Below are positions 43,795-54,400 of a stretch of DNA of 64,000 nucleotides, one piece after another; position 1 is the stretch's first letter, and each line of letters opens with the position of its first letter. Under the pieces are notes generated by a model. The model worked only from the letters and a program-made list of their open reading frames with translations. It ran no database searches and had not been told where the DNA came from. A program made the translations under genes and the position numbers. This stretch comes from an uncultured Porphyromonadaceae bacterium (GTDB taxonomy: Bacteria > Bacteroidota > Bacteroidia > Bacteroidales > Muribaculaceae): NCBI GenBank assembly GCA_905202215.1, contig CAJKRG010000004.1, forward strand, positions 1 to 64,000, given 5' to 3'.

Positions 43795-45741
43795 TTACCG
43801 TACAAGAAGTTTGACTGAATAAACACCGCTGGTTGCTATATATAGTCCTGGAGATAAACTTTCCGTTGCGCCTTTTCCTTCAAAGATTTTAATTCCCTGA
43901 AGATTATATATGCTGAAGAAGGTTTCGGGGTTATCGGCGCAGATACTGCTGCCGATGACCCGGAGTCCGACCGCGGCAATCTTTTCGACATCGTGGATAC
44001 CGCTCAAGGCAGGATCATAGCCGAGTTTGCCATGTAATTGGGTGTAACGTTGTTCGAGAAAGTCTATGACGTTGTTTACTGCAATTTCAAAAGTTGGTTC
44101 GTCGCGGGGATTTTCATGTACTCTCTGATCAAGGATCGGCCATCGCATGAAGTTGAGACGTTGGGCATCCTGCAGTAATCCGGCCTGATGACGCACGAAA
44201 TCTCGCAGACTTTCGATATTGAGATCTCGGTCGTTGACTGCGAGCGACCATATGCGGGATATGTCTTTTCGTGTGTTGGGATCATCGATGAATATTCGTC
44301 GTGCCATGCGTCTTGTCACGCCCCCGGCATCACCGCCCGCGGTGGTGAAGAGGTATGTGCTGAATCGAGTGCGTTCGCAAACCGGATAGCAGCGCCAGTC
44401 GTTGTCGAATCCCAGATCAAAATCCCATACAGGACCGAAGTATAATTTAGGATCATTGCGCTTTTTGTAGCAGTATATACTCCAGCATTGATCATGATTG
44501 CCACATAATTCGTTTGTCAGAAGATGCTGTACGAATGAGTCTATATCAAAAAGACTGCGGTAACCTTCGTCAGGGTCGGCGAAATTAGGTGAATATAATA
44601 GATCCTCGAACGTGTTGAAATAGTTTTTGATATAATTGAACTGTTCGGGTGTTCCTCCGTCGTCTGGCGATTTTATGGTGACGGGCATTTCCCGATTTGA
44701 TTTAAACCATTCGCCGGCAGGTTCCTGATCGGCATATCCGTCTATTTCGAGAAGATAGCCTCCAGTGAGGGCATCTCCCGAAATGTCCTTTGTATCCATT
44801 TCGTCGATGTCGACTCTGCCTGGGCGAACGTCAACCTGATCTCCAAATGTATACACGCCCTTGTATTCACCGTTGAGGACAACCTCTACAAGTCGTGCCC
44901 ACGGAGAATATGCTGTTCCGAAACGGCGTGCGACTTCAAATGCCACTATATTTCTCAGAAGCGACTTGTCTCCATAGTTGTTGACAAGAGTCCATTTTTT
45001 TCCTTCGGCCCGCGCATCGAGAGGACTTTGTTTCTTATCGAATTTGATTCGCCATGGTTTCTTTGGAAATGTTCGCGAGAAGTTTCCTCGTTCTCTCACT
45101 CCGGCCGGTTTGTTGATGTCTATTTTACCATTTTCATCTATTATGATAATATTGGAGCTTATCTCTGTTTCTTTATCAAAAGGTTCTACACCATCTTGTG
45201 TATTTATTACTACCATCGGAAGATTGGTGAATCTAAAAAGTCTTGAATCGTCTCCTTTGGCTGAATAACCGTAAAATTCAAGCTCTGCTATATTGCAGCG
45301 CGCATCGTGTGGGCCGACATATCGCACATATCTGAATGCTCTTGAAACATCGATGTCTGCATAGTCCATCTGTCCGATTACGCCATTTTCGGTAATCATA
45401 TAAATAGGTATTGCATCTAGCCAGTCGGCCTGATTTGCTCCCTGAATTACACCGAGCATCATGCGTTTCTCACCGTTATAGATGTCGTTGCGCGGCGACC
45501 ATCCGATTTTCGTTATCACATGTGGAGATCCGAGGTCAAGTCCTACCCAGGTATAACTGCGGTCTTCGGAGGCATAATATGTCTGAAGATTGCCGTCGAA
45601 TGCGTTATGGGCGGCATCCGTTCCGCATGCCTGTTCATAGTTCCAGCCGGGAGATCCGATGGCTTCTCCTGTCAGTTTTGTCTGAGCGACAATAGTTGTC
45701 GCGGCAATAAGACAAATGGCAAGAATTATATTTCTTCTCAT
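43795..45741 (-). CDS. Secreted CotH kinase-family protein with discoidin (F5/8C) domain
   Basis: 648 residues with a signal peptide ending near TTIVAQ. Residues about 20-155 resemble an F5/8-type C (discoidin) domain that binds carbohydrate or surface ligands. From about 165 on is a CotH kinase-like domain: RERGNFSRTFPKKPWRIKF, then LLEIDGYAD and PVWDFDLGFDNDW. The C-terminus (FSIYNLQGIKIFEG, then LSPGLYI) is a T9SS-like or Bacteroidetes surface tail. A CAAAGATA box on the plus strand (45796-45803, minus-7 for the minus strand) lies upstream without a clear partner. Its target is unknown. Confidence 0.8.
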   Translation of the reverse strand: MRRNIILAICLIAATTIVAQTKLTGEAIGSPGWNYEQACGTDAAHNAFDGNLQTYYASEDRSYTWVGLDLGSPHVITKIGWSPRNDIYNGEKRMMLGVIQGANQADWLDAIPIYMITENGVIGQMDYADIDVSRAFRYVRYVGPHDARCNIAELEFYGYSAKGDDSRLFRFTNLPMVVINTQDGVEPFDKETEISSNIIIIDENGKIDINKPAGVRERGNFSRTFPKKPWRIKFDKKQSPLDARAEGKKWTLVNNYGDKSLLRNIVAFEVARRFGTAYSPWARLVEVVLNGEYKGVYTFGDQVDVRPGRVDIDEMDTKDISGDALTGGYLLEIDGYADQEPAGEWFKSNREMPVTIKSPDDGGTPEQFNYIKNYFNTFEDLLYSPNFADPDEGYRSLFDIDSFVQHLLTNELCGNHDQCWSIYCYKKRNDPKLYFGPVWDFDLGFDNDWRCYPVCERTRFSTYLFTTAGGDAGGVTRRMARRIFIDDPNTRKDISRIWSLAVNDRDLNIESLRDFVRHQAGLLQDAQRLNFMRWPILDQRVHENPRDEPTFEIAVNNVIDFLEQRYTQLHGKLGYDPALSGIHDVEKIAAVGLRVIGSSICADNPETFFSIYNLQGIKIFEGKGATESLSPGLYIATSGVYSVKLLVR

Positions 45742-45933
45742 GGCTCAGATTGGTTTTTACTGCTTTTATGTAGTTATGATAAATTGATGACTTCACAAAG
45801 ATAGCAAGTTTTTTAGTGGTATATTTATTTATTAGCTCAGAAACCTCATAGCATACTATTATGGCACATATGAGTACTAAATAGCTCCTGTCGGACCTGT
45901 TTATATTTGAAATATTCTGAAAACAGCAAATGT

Positions 45934-45964
45934 TTTGGGATATGCGATTTATTATGTATATTTG
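45934..45964 (+). promoter_or_regulatory. Promoter of the secreted-protein pair
   Basis: TTTG (45934-45937), 19 nt, then TATATTTG (45957-45964). The start site is near 45971, about 37 nt before the ATG at 46008. Confidence 0.75.
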
Positions 45965-46007
45965 CCATGTATTATCAATCAATTAATTATATTTTAAAAA
46001 CAACAAA

Positions 46008-46496
46008 ATGAAATTCCAGGTATTTTTAGCGGGGCTTGTCGTATCGTTCGCCTCGCTGATTCCGGTATCGCTCCGGGCCGATGGAATAGGTGTTGCGGTG
46101 ATAAAAGCCGACGGAAGCACTCATAGTGTCGAGATTTCCGATATCCGGAAAATCGACATTGCCTCCGATGCCCTGACCATCCACCATATGGCAGGAAATA
46201 AAACCGATCATTCCTATGCCGACGTTGAGCGTATCGATATCGGAGTGAAACTTTCGGGCATCGACGGGATTGTTGCGGACGGCTCAATTGCTGTCTGGCC
46301 TACGCTTGTAAAAGAATCGATAAATGTATCGGGAGCTCCTGCTGGAATCCCGGTTGCGGTTTATGATCTTGACGGCGCTGTTGTTGCGTCCGCAAAGGTA
46401 ACCGATGCAACTCTGTCGCTTGATCTTTCAACTTTTTCTGCCGGTGCATATATTGTCGTGGTAGGTAAACAATCTGTCAAAATCTTAAAACATTGA
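46008..46496 (+). CDS. Small secreted protein with T9SS-like C-terminal tail
   Basis: 162 residues with a signal peptide ending at RADG. Residues about 28-85 have a short beta motif (VIKADGSTHSVEISDIRKIDI) similar in pattern to the start of the next gene's mature protein. The C-terminal 75 residues form a beta-sandwich with VYDLDGAVVASAKV and GAYIVVVGKQSVKILKH, resembling a T9SS type A sorting signal. The next gene begins a few nt after the stop. The function is unknown. Confidence 0.7.
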   Translation: MKFQVFLAGLVVSFASLIPVSLRADGIGVAVIKADGSTHSVEISDIRKIDIASDALTIHHMAGNKTDHSYADVERIDIGVKLSGIDGIVADGSIAVWPTLVKESINVSGAPAGIPVAVYDLDGAVVASAKVTDATLSLDLSTFSAGAYIVVVGKQSVKILKH

Positions 46497-46504
46497 ATCC
46501 GACT

Positions 46505-47857
46505 ATGAAAATCTTTACTCAGATAAGTGCTGCTGTTCTTGCTGTCGCTGCCTGTATAGGGGCAAATGCCCAGACTGCAGAAAACAATACGATGTATCTC
46601 ATCAAGGGCGACCATGTTGTCGGCAAATACGATGTAGATGCTGTCGACTATGTAAGTTTCAAGTTACCCGAAGGTGTTATCGATGCCTCTCTATGGGTTT
46701 CCGTAGCCGATCTCGGGAAAAATACCGTCTCCTATACTGTAAACACCAGTTCCAATACAGTCGCATATGCCCATGGCTTAGTCCCCTATGCCGACATGAA
46801 TATGCTTGCATTGGAGTATAACGGCGCTGAATTCGACAATCTTGACGAGGAGGCCAAGGTTAAGCTCCTTCAATCGTATCTGCCTTATTGTGGATATCTC
46901 GGGGTGGGTGCAGATACATATACTCTGAAAGATTGGGATACCGATGTATACGGTAAGAAAATCACGGTAAAACCAGGAACAAGATACTTTGTATGCGCAT
47001 GGGAAGTTGATCCTTCCACACAGGCTCCTCTCGAGACGTTCTCCTATGTTGAGGCTGCGACACTTGATCCTGATAAGAGCACAGCTTCGCTGAGTGTCAA
47101 TTTTATTCGTCAGAATGAACAGGGGCTCGCATTTGATATTCAGGGTAGTGATGATATAAATTATGTCGTTACCGCCTATGGATATAAAAAGACAATGGAA
47201 GAATTTGTAGAAGTCTATGGCCTGGACTATCTTCTTGATACTTTCGGCGGACAATGGACAATTTCCGAACTTCAAGGCGAAAATGAGCTTGGCAACGGCA
47301 TCGAAGCTGCAACGTGGCCCGTATATGATACGGGTGAATATGTGCTCTATGTGCGCGCGTATGATTATAAAGGCGATATAGTGGATGCAAAATGCGTTGC
47401 GACAGCTCAGGCGGTTACAAGTGAAGGACCTTCGATTACAATTTTCTCTAAAGAAAAAGGCGAGGGTAGGGTTAGCATCAATTTCGAAATTTCACCCAGC
47501 AATGTAACGGAAGCATATGTACGTCTTCTGCCGGAAAATGATCTGGACGATCTTCTTAATGACAAATGGGAATACTATGAGATTGCGTCGAGCAGTCAGG
47601 CTACCGATATAGTGGATGCCATAAACACTATGGGTGAGTATACGTATACCAACAATGAGCTCGGTCAGATGTGGTATTCGCTCCTTGTATACGCCAAGGA
47701 TAAGGACGGCGCCCGTACAACCCTCCGCATTAACTTCTATCCCGACAATGAAACCCAATGGGATGTGTATTCTCCCAAACATGCGCCACAGGGCAAAGCA
47801 GCTATGGCAAAGATCTATGCCAGAGGCCACAGACCCACTATAGACCGTGTGAAATAA
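46505..47857 (+). CDS. Secreted protein of unknown function
   Basis: 450 residues with a signal peptide ending at ANAQ. The mature start MYLIKGDHVVGKYDVDAVDYVSF is a short motif I have seen in Bacteroidales surface proteins (described by position 29-52). The rest appears to be two or three beta-rich, fibronectin-like domains. No enzymatic motif is evident. An in-frame TTG at 46493 overlaps the previous stop; the ATG at 46505 is used. It is in an operon with the 46008 gene. Confidence 0.65.
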   Translation: MKIFTQISAAVLAVAACIGANAQTAENNTMYLIKGDHVVGKYDVDAVDYVSFKLPEGVIDASLWVSVADLGKNTVSYTVNTSSNTVAYAHGLVPYADMNMLALEYNGAEFDNLDEEAKVKLLQSYLPYCGYLGVGADTYTLKDWDTDVYGKKITVKPGTRYFVCAWEVDPSTQAPLETFSYVEAATLDPDKSTASLSVNFIRQNEQGLAFDIQGSDDINYVVTAYGYKKTMEEFVEVYGLDYLLDTFGGQWTISELQGENELGNGIEAATWPVYDTGEYVLYVRAYDYKGDIVDAKCVATAQAVTSEGPSITIFSKEKGEGRVSINFEISPSNVTEAYVRLLPENDLDDLLNDKWEYYEIASSSQATDIVDAINTMGEYTYTNNELGQMWYSLLVYAKDKDGARTTLRINFYPDNETQWDVYSPKHAPQGKAAMAKIYARGHRPTIDRVK

Positions 47858-47859
47858 AT

Positions 47860-47890
47860 TTTGTCGGTTAAGAAAAAAATGCTAACTTTG
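47860..47890 (+). promoter_or_regulatory. Promoter of rplS
   Basis: TTTG (47860-47863), 19 nt, then TAACTTTG (47883-47890); start site near 47897, giving a 75-nt leader with a small 5-bp hairpin (47912-47929). Confidence 0.75.
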
Positions 47891-47971
47891 CACCCGGTTT
47901 CGTAATCTCTGGCAGGACATGCAGCCTGCGAATATTGCGAATAATGTTAACATTATAAATCGATTAGTACA

Positions 47972-48331
47972 ATGGATTTGATTAAGATTGCCGAAGAAGC
48001 TTTCGCTACCGGCAAGCAGCACCCCGAATTCGCCGCCGGCGATACCATCACCGTCGCTTACCGTATCAAGGAAGGTAACAAGGAGCGTATCCAGCAGTAT
48101 CGCGGTGTTGTAATCCGCATTTCGGGAGAAGGCGCCAAAAAACGTTTTACCGTTCGCAAGATGAGCGACAATATCGGTGTAGAGCGTATCTTTCCCATCG
48201 AATCTCCTTTCATCGATTCGATTACCGTGAACAAATACGGTAAGGTTCGTCGCGCCAAACTTTACTATCTCCGCAACCTCACCGGCAAGAAAGCCCGTAT
48301 CAAAGAGCGTCGCGTAGCTGTAAAGAAATAA
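47972..48331 (+). CDS. rplS: 50S ribosomal protein L19
   Basis: 119 residues, the standard length. L19 features include GDTITVAYRIKEGNKERIQQ, YRGVVIRISGEG and the conserved end IKERRVAVKK. It lies at the interface of the two ribosomal subunits. A strong terminator follows. Confidence 0.96.
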   Translation: MDLIKIAEEAFATGKQHPEFAAGDTITVAYRIKEGNKERIQQYRGVVIRISGEGAKKRFTVRKMSDNIGVERIFPIESPFIDSITVNKYGKVRRAKLYYLRNLTGKKARIKERRVAVKK

Positions 48332-48351
48332 TTCTTCCCGGCACAGAACAA

Positions 48352-48392
48352 AAAAAAGCATTCCGCAGTTGAAAAACTCGGAATGCTTTTTT
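48352..48392 (+). terminator. Intrinsic terminator of rplS
   Basis: An A-rich run, a stem with one bulged C (48358-48370 with 48375-48386) and a run of six T (48387-48392). Confidence 0.9.
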
Positions 48393-48425
48393 CTGTATTA
48401 TGAATCAAACACCCTCTAAGAAAAC

Positions 48426-48456
48426 TTGGAAATCGGGTAAAAATAACTTATCTTTG
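48426..48456 (+). promoter_or_regulatory. Promoter of mdh
   Basis: TTG (48426-48428), 20 nt, then TATCTTTG (48449-48456); start site near 48463. Confidence 0.75.
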
Positions 48457-48509
48457 CCTTTGCAATACATAAAGCAACTAACATAACTATCAACCTATAC
48501 TCTTAAACT

Positions 48510-49436
48510 ATGTCTAAAGTAACTGTTGTTGGCGCCGGTAATGTCGGTGCTACATGTGCAAATGTTCTGGTAACCAACCAGGTAGCGGATGAAGTTGTTC
48601 TCCTCGACATCAAAGAAGGTGTATCTGAAGGCAAGGCTATGGATATCATGCAGACCGCCAATATTCTCGGTCTGAATACCCGCCTCACCGGCGTGACCAA
48701 CGACTATGCCAAGACCGCAGGAAGTGACGTGGTTGTCATCACATCGGGTATTCCCCGCAAACCCGGTATGACTCGCGAAGAACTCATCGGTGTCAATGCA
48801 GGTATTGTAAAATCTGTTACTGACAATGTGCTCGCTCACTCGCCCAATGCCATCATCGTATGCGTAAGCAATCCTATGGATACCATGACATACCTGATTC
48901 ACCGCGAGACCAAACTTCCCCGCAACCGCATCATCGGTATGGGTGGTGCACTCGACAGCGCCCGCTTCAAATATTTCCTCAGCATGGCACTTGGCGCCAA
49001 TCCCAACGAAATAGAAGGTATCGTAATCGGTGGACATGGCGACACTACCATGATTCCTCTGAAGCGCTATGCTGCTTACCGTGGCATTCCCGCTTCAACC
49101 CTTATGCCGGCCGAGCAGCTTGATAAGGTAGCTGCCGACACTATGGTTGGCGGTGCTACACTCACCAAGCTTCTGGGTACTTCCGCATGGTATGCTCCCG
49201 GTGCTGCCGCAGCACAGGTGGTGGCAGCCGTTCTTGGCGACCAGAAACGTCTGATCTCCTGCTCCGCTTTGCTCGAGGGTGAATATGGCGAAAAAGATCT
49301 CTGCATCGGTGTTCCCTGTATTCTTGGCCGCAACGGTATCGAGAAAATTGTAGAATTCGATCTCAATGAAGAGGAAAAGGCTCTCTTCGCCGCTTCCGCA
49401 GCCGCTGTCCACAAAACCAATGCAGCTCTCAACTAA
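48510..49436 (+). CDS. mdh: Malate dehydrogenase
   Basis: 308 residues. The NAD-binding loop is VVGAGNVGATCAN; IPRKPGMTREEL carries the substrate-binding Arg, and the catalytic His is in VIGGHGDTTM. This is the lactate/malate dehydrogenase-like type used in the fumarate branch of Bacteroidetes fermentation. It has its own promoter and terminator. Confidence 0.95.
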   Translation: MSKVTVVGAGNVGATCANVLVTNQVADEVVLLDIKEGVSEGKAMDIMQTANILGLNTRLTGVTNDYAKTAGSDVVVITSGIPRKPGMTREELIGVNAGIVKSVTDNVLAHSPNAIIVCVSNPMDTMTYLIHRETKLPRNRIIGMGGALDSARFKYFLSMALGANPNEIEGIVIGGHGDTTMIPLKRYAAYRGIPASTLMPAEQLDKVAADTMVGGATLTKLLGTSAWYAPGAAAAQVVAAVLGDQKRLISCSALLEGEYGEKDLCIGVPCILGRNGIEKIVEFDLNEEEKALFAASAAAVHKTNAALN

Positions 49437-49464
49437 ACCTGAAGCTCCGAATAATCGTTAACAT

Positions 49465-49496
49465 AACACGCGGGACGCTTTGCTTCCCGCGTGTTT
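49465..49496 (+). terminator. Terminator of mdh
   Basis: A perfect 11-bp stem (49465-49475 with 49485-49495) with a 9-nt loop, ending in TTT. Confidence 0.85.
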
Positions 49497-49534
49497 CATA
49501 ACCGCAATACATATATAACTGACAATAAACACTA

Positions 49535-50017
49535 ATGAAAAGAATATCATTGATTCTCGCTTCGGCTGTAGTGCTTGTGTTTGGTTCATGCACATCGAAA
49601 CAAGCCGAGCAGACAGCGACTCCCGAAGCCGGCACAGATGCTCCTTCAAGCGAATATGCCGCTCCTGCAGGTGTTGGTGGTAAGGTGATTGAGCTTACGG
49701 ATGCCAACGAATATGCTCCTGGAGTGAAAGTCCCCCAGCTTACTGTGCTCGATTTTAATGCCGTATGGTGCGGTCCCTGCCGTCAACTTACTCCGGTAGT
49801 GGAAGAACTTGCCGTGAAATATGAGGGTAAGGTCACATTCGTTTCGGTAGATGTCGATAAATTCGGTGATCTCTTCGAAGCATACCGTCTCGGCAATTCT
49901 ATTCCTGTAGTGCTGTTCCTGTATCCCGACGGAAACAAGAAAGCATATGTCGGTACTGAAGATCTCCTTCCGGGCAATAAATTCGAGGCTCTAATAGACG
50001 AGGCCCTCTCAAAATAG
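49535..50017 (+). CDS. Thioredoxin-like lipoprotein
   Basis: 160 residues. The signal peptide ends in a lipobox (FGSC), so it is likely lipidated. A thioredoxin fold with the redox motif WCGPC follows after a short linker; a cis-Pro lies in NSIPVVLFLYPDG. It is a periplasmic-facing thiol oxidoreductase. The helicase gene starts 9 nt after it. Confidence 0.88.
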   Translation: MKRISLILASAVVLVFGSCTSKQAEQTATPEAGTDAPSSEYAAPAGVGGKVIELTDANEYAPGVKVPQLTVLDFNAVWCGPCRQLTPVVEELAVKYEGKVTFVSVDVDKFGDLFEAYRLGNSIPVVLFLYPDGNKKAYVGTEDLLPGNKFEALIDEALSK

Positions 50018-50026
50018 GAAGATATC

Positions 50027-51334
50027 ATGAAGAAAAGAATTTCGGATCGTCTGGGCATTGAGAATCTGAATGATATGCAGAAGGCAACCTTGAATCTGAA
50101 GGTGCCTGCGCGTATTTTGTTGCTTGCGCCGACAGGCAGTGGCAAGACACTCGCGTTCGCTCTGCCTTTCCTGCGTTCATTGCCGCGCCCGGGGCTTGGG
50201 CTAAGAGGACTTGTGATAGCCCCTACGCGCGAACTGGTGCTCCAGACGGCCGAAGTTCTTCGTGTCCTTGCCGCACCGGAGCGTAAAACCGTTGCTCTTT
50301 ACGGCGGTCATAGAGTGAGCGAGGAAACGGCATCCCTCGCCGGAAATCCCGATATTGCCGTTGCCACTCCGGGTCGACTGCTCGATCATATCAGGCGCAA
50401 TCACATAAATATCCATGACGTATGCTCGCTGGTGCTCGATGAGTACGATAAATCGCTCGAACTCGGCTTTCATGAAGAGATGCGGGCAATAGTAGGGCGA
50501 CTCAAGCACCTTGATACTACAATTCTTACGTCGGCTACGTCCGGAGCCGAGTTGCCTGATTTTATAAGGCCGGAAGGATTTGATGTTCTCGACTTTACAT
50601 CGGCGGGACAGCCCAAAGTCGAGATCCTGAAAGTAAAGTCAGAGGCTGCAGATAAAATAGATACGCTCGATGCTTTAATGCGGTCTTTGCAGCCTCATAA
50701 GACCATCGTTTTTGTCAATCACCGCGATGCCGCCGAACGTGTTTTCGGTCATCTGTCGAAAGCCGGATTCCCTGTCGCGCTCTATCATGGAGGTATGGAA
50801 CAGCCGATGCGTGAACAGTCGCTTGCTCTGTTCGAAAACGGATCGGCTACTATTCTGGTCTCTACAGATCTCGCGGCCCGAGGTCTCGACATCGACAGCG
50901 TGGATGCTGTCGTCCACTATCACCTGCCTCCGACACCGGAGAACTGGACGCATCGTAATGGCCGTACAGCCCGTATGGGAGCCGAAGGCCGTGTGTTTGT
51001 CATTGTATCTGATGCAGATAAAATACCGGAATATATTACTTTTGAGGGTGAGTTCGATCCAAAGAGTGGGGTCGGTCTACCTGTGATTCGGGCCGCTATG
51101 CGTACTCTTTATTTCAATGCCGGTAAAAAAGATAAGATTTCAAAAGGCGATATCGCCGGTTTTCTCATAGCCAAAGCATCTCTTGAACCATCGGAAATAG
51201 GCAGAATAGTGCTGAAAGATCATGGTGCGTATGTAGCTGTTCCGTCAGCCAAAGCCCGCGATATCATAAAGGCCCTCCAGCCTCATAAGATCAAGAATAA
51301 GCGTGTGAGAGTGACACAGGTCATCAGCGGATAA
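50027..51334 (+). CDS. DEAD-box-like RNA helicase (DEYD variant)
   Basis: 435 residues. Walker A is APTGSGKT, motif Ia PTRELVLQTAE, motif Ib VATPGRLLDHI, motif II DEYD instead of the usual DEAD, motif III SAT, and motif VI HRNGRTARMG. The N-terminus is short, with only a partial Q motif. A C-terminal extension (about 345-435) has no recognised domain. It probably remodels RNA. It follows the thioredoxin gene by 9 nt. Confidence 0.85.
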   Translation: MKKRISDRLGIENLNDMQKATLNLKVPARILLLAPTGSGKTLAFALPFLRSLPRPGLGLRGLVIAPTRELVLQTAEVLRVLAAPERKTVALYGGHRVSEETASLAGNPDIAVATPGRLLDHIRRNHINIHDVCSLVLDEYDKSLELGFHEEMRAIVGRLKHLDTTILTSATSGAELPDFIRPEGFDVLDFTSAGQPKVEILKVKSEAADKIDTLDALMRSLQPHKTIVFVNHRDAAERVFGHLSKAGFPVALYHGGMEQPMREQSLALFENGSATILVSTDLAARGLDIDSVDAVVHYHLPPTPENWTHRNGRTARMGAEGRVFVIVSDADKIPEYITFEGEFDPKSGVGLPVIRAAMRTLYFNAGKKDKISKGDIAGFLIAKASLEPSEIGRIVLKDHGAYVAVPSAKARDIIKALQPHKIKNKRVRVTQVISG

Positions 51335-51407
51335 GTGCTTTTTTTGCCTGAGGTGCAAACCAAAACCGTTGTAAAATGGTTTTGAAGTAAACAAAATTCA
51401 TCACACA

Positions 51408-54400
51408 GTGAACATCAGGAATGCCATAGGTGCTTTAAGCCGGATTCTCCTTTATGCATTGCTTTCCGTAGTCCTTCTTGTCTGCGGCATATTAGGTCTG
51501 GTATATTCTACATGGACACAGAATCTTGCTCGGGAGGCGATTGTCGGAAAAATGCGGGATATGCCGGGTGGTATGAGTCTTGCTCTCGACGCTTTCAGGC
51601 TGCATTTCCCCTTGCGGCTTGAGGTCGACGGCCTTTCGCTGACTCAGAACGGCGATACTGTGATCGGAGCCTCCCATTTTGAGACCGATATAAGGCTTCT
51701 TCCTCTTTTGCGAGGACGTGCTGAGATAGAAAATGCACTGCTGACAGACGGGCGCTATGTTATAGGTACTCCCGATTCACTGATGTATATGACCGTCGAT
51801 GCTGATTCTCTTGTTCTCGCGCCTGCGGGCGTAGCCCTCTCCGACATGGATATAACTCTGGGAGATGCCTTGATCTCCGGTGGTCGCCTGGCGATGGTCA
51901 TACGTCCAGACACTTCGGCACCTACTCATCCGGCCCCGCCCACGAAAATGCGTATCAGGGCCCGAAATCTTACTCTGCGTGATTTCGATTATTCTATGCG
52001 CCTTATGCCTATGATTGATACGCTGTCGACACATATCACTCACGCTGTAGCCACTAATGGAGATATCAATCTGTTTGAGCAGACAATAATGCTTGCCTCA
52101 TTTGTCGGGAGCGGTCTGGACGCCCGTTATATAGTGCCGGACTCGGCAGCAATAGCGGTCGGGGGCCCATATCCTGATGAGGCAGAGGCGGTGTCCGACA
52201 CTATCGTGTCGTCTAAGCCTTGGACAGTTAGCATAGATTCGATAGCTTTCGATAGATCGGCTGCTCTCTATGCCACAGCCGGTGTCAAGCCTCTCCCGGG
52301 ACTTGATTTCGCATATATACAGGTCGATGATCTTAGTCTGAGACTGCATGATTTTTTTAACCGGGTCACAACGGTGCGGCTACCTCTTGAAGTCAGCGCA
52401 CACGAACGCTGCGGTGTGCGCCTGAATGCTTCCGGAACTCTCGATATAGATTCGCTTGCTCTTAATTTCCGCAATTTCCGACTGTCTACTCCGGATGGCA
52501 CGGCAGCTGCATTTTCCGGTATGATGGGCATGGGCGATCTTGCCGCAGATCCGGCCCTTCCCCTTGCGCTCGAACTTGATGCCGCTTTCGCTCCTGTCGA
52601 TCTTGGCCGAATGTTCCCGATGTTTTCAGCCTATCTTTCCGCCATTCCGTCGGCCGACGATATTCTGTTGAAAGCCGGCGTTTCGGGGACTTCCGGCGTT
52701 CTTGATATAGATACTCTTGAACTTCGTCTTAATCGTTGCCTTACTCTCCGAGCCGACGGCACGCTCCGAAATATGATGGATCCCGTCCGAATTGGCGGTC
52801 GGATAGATCTAAAAGGAAATATAATAAATGTCGATGGTCTGAAAAACAAATTTCTCACGCCGTCGACAGCCAGAACGATTTCGATTCCTCCTATGACTCT
52901 TGCCGGACAGATAGGGATGGATGGCGGTATAGCCGACGGGCGTATTACGGCCCGCACGAAAGACGGCTCAATCCGTCTTGACGGCCGATGGAACAGCAAC
53001 CGTGAGGATTATACAGCCAAAGTGAGTACCGATCGGTTTCCGGTGAATGCTTTCATGCCATTGCTGGGTGTCGGTGCCGTATCGGCAAATCTCGTGGCTG
53101 ACGGTCACGGTTATGATCCGTTTGGCTCCGGCACAAGAATGGATGCAGATCTTGATGTGGCATCCGCGGTCTATCAGGGCGTGACATACAGGAATATCAG
53201 CGGTAAGGTACATCTTGCCGACGGAAATGCCGCAATAGACCTTGCCTCCGGCGATCCGGCTCTCGATTTCGATCTGAATGCCTCCGGGAATCTGTCTGGT
53301 GACACTTATGTATGGACGGCTGACATACAGGGTCGTAATATCGACCTTGAGACGATGGGAGTGATGACGGAGCCGTCTACACTTGAAATATATGCCAAGG
53401 CTGACGCGACGGTCGGTCCGGGCAAAAATGATATGAAGGCGCATGTAGTGCTCGGCGATCTTTTCTTCCGGCAGCACAGCGGCACAATCGGTCTTTCAGA
53501 TGTCGATATCCATTTTGCAGCCGCCGACAGTCTTACATCGGCCGATATAACTAATCGGGATTTCATGGCTTCTTTTTCGGCTCCGTGCAGTCTTGATACG
53601 CTTGGCGCACGATTCTCAAGGGCAGCGGACATTCTTAAGGAACAGATGGGATCCTATATGATAAATATCGATACGCTATCGCAGACATTGCCGAGATTCG
53701 CGCTTGATGTGCGGCAGGGCCGTAACGGGTTGGTCAACGATATTCTCGCACCATCACGCATGTTAGTGCGGACTTTGCGTCTTAGCGCCGATAATGATTC
53801 CATTCTCGCCCTCGACGGTTCTGTGCTTGGTTTCAATACAGGATCGATGACACTCGATTCGGTATTCGTCACCGCCCGACAGCATCATGAACACATGCAT
53901 TTTGCCGCCGGTGTCGAGAACAGACCCGGCAATCTCGATCAGTGGCATCGAGTGGATCTGCTGGGACGCGGCGAAAATAACAGCTTGCTTTTGCGCCTGA
54001 GTCAGCAGAATCTGAAAGGTGATACAGGATATGACCTCGGTCTCGTGGCGCGGGCGGAAGTGGCTGATTCAACCGTAACCGTAAATGTGAAACCGTATGA
54101 TCCTACCATAGGCTACCAGCCCTGGAAGGTAAACGAGGACAACTTCATTTCCTATCGTATTCCCGACCGGCATATCGATGCCAATCTGCGCATGCAGGGC
54201 GGAAACAGTGCGCTTGCCATATATACCGAGCATGCTTCCGATACCCATGATCAGGAGGATCTCGTTGTAAAACTGACGGATATTCATATTGCCGACTGGA
54301 TAGCCCTCAATCCCTTCGCGCCTCCCGTAAAGGGTGATGTCAGCGCCGACATGCGCCTGAACCGTCAGGGCGACAGGCTTGTCGGCAAAGGATCGGTCGG

